Position numbers and translations under genes: made by a program. The notes beneath the pieces were generated by a model. That model was not told where the DNA came from. It saw only the letters and a program-made list of their open reading frames with translations, and searched no databases. From the NCBI GenBank assembly GCA_026770585.1, contig MU646462.1, positions 490,481 to 502,203 on the forward strand: a stretch of 11,723 bases of DNA, given 5' to 3'. The DNA is from Baffinella frigidus. Its lineage: Eukaryota > Cryptophyceae > Cryptomonadales > Baffinellaceae. Positions 9,801 to 11,723 of the stretch are shown piece after piece. The number at the start of each line of letters is the position of its first letter. Position 1 is the first letter of the stretch.

Positions 9801-11625
9801 CCTCAAGGTCCGCGAACGAAGAATCAGTCAACTATCCACGCACAGAGCCGAGGATTAGTCAACTGGATTAAAAAAAACGTTATCAGTCAACTGAATGCTT
9901 CGGGTTAGGGTTGAGGGTTGAGGGTTTGAAGCTGAAAACAAAGGAGGCCAAGTTCCAGCTCTTCCTCTAGGTCCGCGAACGAAGAATCAGTCATCTGGAT
10001 GAAAAAAAACCCCATAATCAGTCGACTGGATACCCTCCCCCCCCATAATCAGTCACCTGGACGAAAAACAAGAGAATAATCAGTCAGCTGAAGGCTCCGG
10101 GTTAGGGTTGAGGGTTTGAAACTGAAAGCTGAGGAGGGCAAGTTTCAGCTTTTCCTCAAGGTTTGAGGTCTGGGGTTTAGCGTTTAGGGGTTCCAGCTGT
10201 TCAGCAAGGTCCGCGAACAACGCCGATGATTAGTCAACTCGTCGCGAACAAAGCCCGGAATCAGTCGACTGAAGCTCCTTTTGAGGGCTTGAGGGCTTGA
10301 AGCTAAAAGCCGAGGAGGCCAAGTTCCAGCTCTTTCTCAAGGTCCGCGCACAAAGATTCAGTCAACTATCCACGCACAAAACCGAGGATTAGTCAACTGG
10401 CCGCGAACAACGCCGACGATTAGTCAACTTAAAGGTAACGGGATTACTATTACGGGATTAGCTCTGCCCCAGTCGCGGTGGCCGACTATTCTCCAGTTGA
10501 CATGCTGGGTTTGCGGTACAAATCCGTCAACTTTGGAGCGGGAAAGAGCCCGGACGCACTAAATTGGTGGGCCCGAGTAGACTGAGACAGCGCTAGAAGG
10601 TCCGTGAATCAAGCCCATAATCAGTCAAGTAAAACGTGCACAGTGCCCCTCCGAACTCTGAACCCCAAACCCCAAACCCTAACCCCTATACCACCACCAG
10701 CCCTCACGGTTTGCACAAATGGAAAATTACGTACCCGTTTTAAAACTCAAAACACCTTGCTTTTGGGGTTTTGAAAATAACTGACGCCGGAATCCGGCGG
10801 TCTCCAAGGGCATGACGTACCGCCAAATTCGACCATTTGTGCAAACCGTGAGGGTTGGTGGCATCATCAAGACGCGCAGAATGCGCGGGCGCTCACATTT
10901 AGGGTTCAGGTTTAGGTTTTAGGGTTCAGGGAAGAGGGGCTTATTAGGGTTTAGGGCTGGCGTTCACTGGCCGCAGCACCGAACAGAGTGTGGGGGCACA
11001 GTTTTATTGTCACGTGGTAGCAGGCTTTTCGTTCCTTCACACACAGCCCACACCCGCACGGTTTCGTGCGCTGGCTGGTACGTACGCCCTGAATCACACA
11101 TCAGGAGAACGACGCTAAGCGGGAGCGGGCGCTGGAGCTGATGTTAGCAGGCTATTCGTTCCTTTACACACAGCCCACACCCGCACGGTTTCGTGCTCTG
11201 GCTAGTACGCCACACAGCGGACCTCGAAGGGATTTCGAATGGTCCTTAAGCGATAAGACCTAGGACCCTACGGTAGGCAACCCGTAGGGAAATAGGGGGG
11301 GTTCCTACGGATAAGGTAACGGAAACTCGGGCTCTCAGAGCCCGAAAATCCCCCCGTAGCCCTCTGTGTGGTAAGCCCTGAATGGCAAAACAGGAGAACG
11401 CCGCTAAGCGGGAGCGGGCGCTGACGACTTTGGTAGCAGGCTTTTCGTTCTTTCACACACAGGCCACATCCGCACAGTTTGGTGCGCTGGCTGGTACGTA
11501 AGCCCCGCACCACCAAACAGGAGAACGACGCTAAGCGGGAGCGGGCACTGAAGCGGGCGAGAGAGGAGATCAAGATCCGGAATGAGAAGGAGAAGGAGGC
11601 CGAGCAGCTCAGACAGGAGATGGCG
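6767..11625 (+). CDS. DUF4200 coiled-coil protein (CFAP73/CCDC42-like axonemal protein), split gene, partial
   Basis: Four exons (6767-6825, 8500-8602, 9700-9807, 11521-11625) join in phase into about 124 residues and continue past the right edge. In order: KTVKLPRIDG; then TELLLANKEM, AAVQEKLEAKK; then VEFNERMAKC to EEAKFQLFLK; then ENDAKRERALKRAREEI to EKEAEQLRQEMA. Known DUF4200 proteins (CFAP73, CCDC42, CFAP100) share this layout: LP motif, LLE.R.EM..V..AL.A.K..F, a long helix ending F..FL, then ENDAKR.RAL..A..E. These are ciliary coiled-coil proteins; CFAP73 works with CFAP100 in the inner-arm dynein regulatory complex. CFAP73 versus CCDC42 cannot be decided from this part. The remaining C-terminal coiled coil should lie to the right. 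Introns are 1.1-1.7 kb and filled with foldback elements, heptads and exon copies. Confidence 0.72.
6828..6968 (+). mobile_element. Family A copy with CT microsatellite expansion
   Basis: ACTAGCTCTCTCTGTCT at the left and TGTTGACAGACCTCTCTCAA, GTTGACTCGCAGACGGGTAC at the right match the left half of the copy at 7666-7804. The interior has grown into a CT/CCCT microsatellite (about 6832-6925). It begins at the donor of exon 0 and runs directly into the inverted family A copy that follows. Confidence 0.6.
6969..7108 (-). mobile_element. Family A foldback element, reverse orientation
   Basis: In reverse complement it reads CTGGCTCTGCCTCACTC, TTGACATGCTGGGTTTCGTG, GTACAAATCTGTCAACTTTC, AAAAAGAGCCCGG, ending ..GGGCTAG. 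It is in reverse orientation to the copies at 4946, 7666 and 10459. Confidence 0.75.
7204..7221. repeat. 18-bp perfect palindrome
   Basis: GACCCCAGATCTGGGGTC has no loop. It is isolated; no element ends were recognised around it. Confidence 0.7.
7286..7459 (+). pseudogene. Partial copy of exon 0, split by a family E element
   Basis: CCGTCAAGCTGCCCCGGATC (7286-7305) and, after the insertion, GATCGACGGGTAC (7447-7459) together recreate exon 0 and its donor (CAGTCAAACTGCCCCGGATC, GACGGGTAC at 6801-6829). Only the last 30 or so bases of the exon are present. Confidence 0.75.
7306..7446 (-). mobile_element. Family E foldback element, 141 bp, TSD GATC
   Basis: Ends TCTCATAGGGAAACGGTTTT and ..AAAACTGTTTTCCTGTGA are inverted, with GATC on both sides (7302-7305 and 7447-7450). 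The intact exon 0 provides the uninserted site with a single GATC. In reverse complement the core matches the copy at 8068-8208. Confidence 0.9.
7666..7804 (+). mobile_element. Family A foldback element, 139 bp, possible TSD GGTAC
   Basis: TAGCTCTTTCTCTCAGTC and GACTGAGACAGAGCTAGA are inverted. GGTAC is found on both sides (7661-7665 and 7805-7809). The core reads CAAGTTGACACGCAGGGTTT, GTACAAATCCGTCAACTTTG, GGGCGGAAAACATCCCGG. Confidence 0.8.
7904..8043 (+). mobile_element. Family E foldback element, 140 bp
   Basis: Ends TCATATGGAAACACTTTTGA and ..GAAAGTGTTTCCACATGA are inverted, flanked by AATC and AATT, an imperfect 4-bp duplication. Closest to the copy at 2002-2141. Confidence 0.85.
8068..8208 (+). 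mobile_element. Family E foldback element, 141 bp, TSD GATC
   Basis: Ends TCATATGAAAACGGTTTTAA and ..TTAAAACCGTTTTCATGTGA are inverted, with GATC at 8064-8067 and 8209-8212. It lies only 24 bp after the previous family E copy, in the same orientation. Confidence 0.88.
8282..8307. repeat. Telomere repeat array (CCCTAAA)n
   Basis: Three or more perfect CCCTAAA units stand directly upstream of a copied exon 1 acceptor (CCCCCTCTGCAG). They are C-rich in the sense direction. Confidence 0.9.
8320..8376 (+). pseudogene. Partial copy of exon 1 (acceptor end)
   Basis: CTCTGCAG precedes GGCGAAAGGGGTGGAAGCAG and CAGAGCACAGAGCTACTCCTCGC, about 90% identical to the start of exon 1. At the codon after CTCCTCGC the sequence changes abruptly into CCTCAACCCTGAACC heptads. 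It keeps a usable-looking acceptor but has no matching donor end. Confidence 0.85.
8378..8490. repeat. Degenerate telomere-like heptads
   Basis: CCCTGAA, CCATAAA, CCCTAAA and CCCTCAA units fill the gap between the partial copy and the intact exon 1. They end in CCCCAACCCTCTCTGGCAG, the real acceptor. Confidence 0.85.
8500..8602 (+). CDS. DUF4200 gene, exon 1
   Basis: Acceptor GGCAG (to 8499) and donor GTTCCG (from 8603). One leading G completes the split Gly codon, then 34 codons: AKGVEAVTQSSQ, STELLLANKEM, AAVQEKLEAKK. TELLLANKEMAAVQEKLEAKK corresponds to the LLEKR.E...V..AL.A.K start of DUF4200. The end is phase 0. Partial copies lie upstream (8320-8376) and downstream (8954-9001). Confidence 0.75.
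8612..8810. repeat. Telomere-like heptad arrays (CCCTAAA, CCCTAAG, CCCTACG)
   Basis: There are blocks of CCCTCTTGAACCCTAAA (a 17-bp higher-order unit repeated about three times from 8618), then CCCTAAG and CCCTACG units, then CCCCTAA. Sequence from 8811 to 8900 is not repetitive and unassigned. Confidence 0.9.
8954..9001 (+). pseudogene. Partial copy of exon 1 (donor end)
   Basis: GCAGAGCAGGGAGGTTGCTA then CCGTGCAGGGAAAACTGGAG and GCGAAAAA, followed by GTTCCG. This matches the last half of exon 1 and its donor, but with one G fewer at the junction, which would shift the frame. A G-rich TTTAGGG array (about 8905-8953) precedes it. Confidence 0.8.
9008..9185. repeat. Telomere-like heptads and a 53-bp tandem unit
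   Basis: CCCAAACACAAACCCC / CCCGAATCCC units. A stretch beginning CTCGTGCACCGTAAATCCCA (9027) recurs as CTCGTGCACCCTAAATCCCA (9080), giving a 53-bp direct repeat. The minus-strand open frame here is a repeat by-product. Confidence 0.8.
9207..9256 (+). pseudogene. Partial copy of exon 2 (acceptor end), copy 1
   Basis: TATTTCAG then TTGGACTCTAACGAGCGGAT and GGCAAAGTGCAAGGCGAAGG, AGGAGCTC. This matches the start of exon 2 including its acceptor. After GAGCTC the match is lost and heptad-like sequence follows. Confidence 0.85.
9296..9400. repeat. Degenerate telomere-like heptads
   Basis: CCCTAAA, CCCTACA and CCCGAAA units are mixed with non-repeat bases between two exon 2 copies. Confidence 0.7.
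9432..9471 (+). pseudogene. Partial copy of exon 2 (acceptor end), copy 2
   Basis: GTGGAGTTCGACGAACGGAT, GGTAAAATGCAAAGAAAAGG, AG matches exon 2, and the similarity extends about 40 bases upstream (CTATAGATACGTTAGATTTA versus CTATAAATACATTTAAATTT). The acceptor CAG is altered to CTG, so it would not splice here. Changes are mostly transitions. Confidence 0.8.
9511..9572 (+). mobile_element. Diverged relic of the family E core
   Basis: CAACGAAAGTTACC and GTGTGGTAATTTTCGTTG form an inverted repeat. The second arm differs at two positions from the family E core GTGTAGTAATTTTCATTG. The outer arms of family E are absent here, so only the inner hairpin remains. Confidence 0.55.
9700..9807 (+). CDS. 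DUF4200 gene, exon 2
   Basis: The exon is 36 codons, phase 0 at both ends. Acceptor ATTTCAG (to 9699) and donor GTCCGC (from 9808). It reads VEFNERMAKCKEKEELLG, then MRVSKLKAEEAKFQLFLK. This is a charged coiled-coil helix ending in F-x-x-FLK, which directly precedes the ENDAKR motif in DUF4200 proteins. Of all the copies, only this one carries both ends intact. Confidence 0.8.
9928..9970 (+). pseudogene. Copy of exon 2 donor end, copy 1 (in-frame stop)
   Basis: GAAGCTGAAAACAAAGGAGG, CCAAGTTCCAGCTCTTCCTC then TAG|GTCCGCGAACG. The last codon AAG is changed to TAG while the donor is unchanged. G-rich heptads (GGGTTAGGGTTGAGGGTT) are joined to its left. Confidence 0.85.
10118..10160 (+). pseudogene. 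Copy of exon 2 donor end, copy 2
   Basis: GAAACTGAAAGCTGAGGAGG, GCAAGTTTCAGCTTTTCCTC, AAG then GTTTGAGGTC. The same heptad junction (GGGTTAGGGTTGAGGGTTT) lies on its left as for copy 1, so copies 1 and 2 share a duplication event. Confidence 0.85.
10191..10207 (+). pseudogene. Copy of exon 2 donor end, copy 3 (short)
   Basis: TTCCAGCTGTTCAGCAA followed by GGTCCGCGAACAACG. Only the last 17 or so exon bases remain, joined to a TTTAGGGG heptad at the left. Confidence 0.7.
10299..10341 (+). pseudogene. Copy of exon 2 donor end, copy 4
   Basis: GAAGCTAAAAGCCGAGGAGG, CCAAGTTCCAGCTCTTTCTC, AAG then GTCCGCGCAC. All codons are conserved in meaning, so it would still encode KLKAEEAKFQLFLK. The downstream intron sequence is copied too (ATTCAGTCAACTATCCACGC). 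Confidence 0.85.
10459..10595 (+). mobile_element. Family A foldback element, 137 bp
   Basis: TAGCTCTGCCCCAGTC and GACTGAGACAGCGCTA are inverted. The core reads CAGTTGACATGCTGGGTTTG, GTACAAATCCGTCAACTTTG, GAGCGGGAAAGAGCCCGG. The flanks show no clear duplication. Confidence 0.82.
10694..10861. mobile_element. Foldback element M, 168 bp
   Basis: A 29-bp terminal inverted repeat, CCACCAGCCCTCACGGTTTG.., is matched at the right end with one mismatch. The interior has additional pairing (AATTACGTAC.. / GTACCGCCAAATT) and GCCGGAATCCGGC. Single copy here. Confidence 0.85.
10895..10955. repeat. Telomere-like heptads, G-rich on plus
   Basis: TTTAGGGTTCAGG, TTTTAGGGTTCAGGG and TTAGGGTTTAGGG. The G-rich strand is in the sense direction of the plus gene, opposite to most arrays near its exons. 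Confidence 0.8.
11105..11134 (+). pseudogene. Copy of exon 3 acceptor end, copy 1
   Basis: ATCAG then GAGAACGACGCTAAGCGGGA, GCGGGCGCTG. It would encode ENDAKRERAL exactly as the real exon, then runs into the next repeat unit without a donor. Confidence 0.9.
11210..11371 (-). mobile_element. Family C foldback element, 162 bp, no target duplication
   Basis: In reverse complement it is roughly 85% identical to 1021-1181. Termini CCACACAGCGG and CTCTGTGTGG are inverted. Comparison with the two sister 127-bp units shows an uninterrupted TACG|TA.GCCC site, so the insertion added exactly the element and no flanking bases. Confidence 0.9.
11394..11423 (+). pseudogene. Copy of exon 3 acceptor end, copy 2
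   Basis: ACAG then GAGAACGCCGCTAAGCGGGA, GCGGGCGCTG. One base change turns ENDAKR into ENAAKR. No donor end follows. Confidence 0.9.
11521..11625 (+). CDS. DUF4200 gene, exon 3
   Basis: The exon has 35 codons, phase 0 at both ends. Acceptor AACAG (to 11520) and donor GTAAGC (from 11626), the strongest donor in the window. It reads ENDAKRERALKRAREEIKI, then RNEKEKEAEQLRQEMA. ENDAKR.RAL.RA.EE is the most recognisable DUF4200 signature. Joined to exon 2 it gives FLK-ENDAKR. Confidence 0.82.
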
Positions 11626-11628
11626 GTA

Positions 11629-11723
11629 AGCGCCCCAGGTCCTAGGCAGGTCCTAGGGCCCTACGGTAGGGCGTATGAGCCTAGCGCCCCAGGTCCTAGG
11701 CAGGTCCTAGGGCCCTACGGTAG
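11629..11723 (+). repeat. 54-bp tandem repeat, starting two bases into intron 3
   Basis: AGCGCCCCAGGTCCTAGGCA.. (11629-11682) is repeated without change from 11683 to the window end (41 bases seen). The unit includes CAGGTCCTAGGGCCCTACGG and TAGGGCGTATGAGCCTA, also found in the family D element at 405-444. The repeat begins inside the donor sequence GTAAGC. Confidence 0.92.

Larger units (their letters stand above)
9808..10440 (+). repeat. Donor-proximal intron minisatellite (TCCGCGAAC / RATCAGTCAACTG)
   Basis: The first bases of intron 2, GTCCGCGAACGAAGAATCAGTCAACT, recur in pieces throughout. The core ATCAGTCAACTG and variants (TTAGTCAACT, ATCAGTCGACT) occurs about a dozen times, at roughly 30-bp spacing around 9987-10090, with an isolated unit near 10618. 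Copies of the exon 2 donor end are interspersed. Confidence 0.8.
11017..11559 (+). repeat. 127-bp tandem triplication spanning the exon 3 acceptor
   Basis: Units start at 11017, 11144 and 11433 (GTAGCAGGCTTTTCGTTCCT type). Each contains CACACACAGCCCACACCCGC, GGCTGGTACGTA, an acceptor CAG and the first 30 bases of exon 3. Unit 2 is lengthened from 127 to 289 bp by a 162-bp family C element. Only unit 3 continues into a complete exon. Confidence 0.92.

Noticed and set aside
9987-10440. CRISPR array
   Set aside because: The repeats are variable, spacers are not unique, and they derive from the start of the intron of a eukaryotic gene.
1-11723. tRNA or rRNA genes
   Set aside because: No cloverleaf-like or conserved rRNA sequence was recognised on either strand by eye.

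Overview
This is eukaryotic nuclear DNA, most likely from a flagellated microalga. The evidence is split exons with GT..AG boundaries, introns of 1-2 kb, long runs of plant/algal-type telomere-like heptads (CCCTAAA, CCCTGAA, CCCGAAA, CCCTCAA) and no bacterial gene organisation. The exact lineage cannot be settled here; a green (prasinophyte-type) alga or a dinoflagellate both fit.

Two genes run head to head, and neither is a long open reading frame. On the minus strand (about 5929 down to 1507, continuing off the left edge) four short exons join in phase into part of a protein resembling the RMDN family (regulator of microtubule dynamics, TPR-like). On the plus strand (about 6767 to 11625, continuing off the right edge) four exons join in phase into a DUF4200 coiled-coil domain of the CFAP73/CCDC42 type, an axonemal (cilium) family. 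Almost every long open frame in the window is a by-product of heptad repeats or foldback elements.

The introns are packed with small foldback (terminal-inverted-repeat) elements: at least thirteen families, most 100-200 bp with many near 140-170 bp, none encoding a transposase. Several have visible target-site duplications. The most striking is a 428-bp palindrome (two identical 209-bp arms, 10-bp loop) with a 5-bp duplication, sitting inside another foldback element.

The second theme is exon debris. Nearly every real exon has one or more partial copies in the neighbouring intron, often still carrying a splice donor or acceptor and often joined directly to telomere-like heptads. Exon 2 of the plus gene has four extra copies of its donor end and two of its acceptor end. 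Exon 3 has its acceptor and first 30 bases triplicated as a 127-bp tandem repeat. Some of these duplicates act as natural empty sites for foldback insertions, which allows target-site behaviour to be read directly.

Layout: 1-1506, left-most intron of the minus gene or beyond (elements A, D, B, C, heptads); 1507-5929, minus gene; 5930-6766, GC-rich divergent intergenic region plus heptads; 6767-11625, plus gene; 11626-11723, start of its next intron with a 54-bp tandem repeat.
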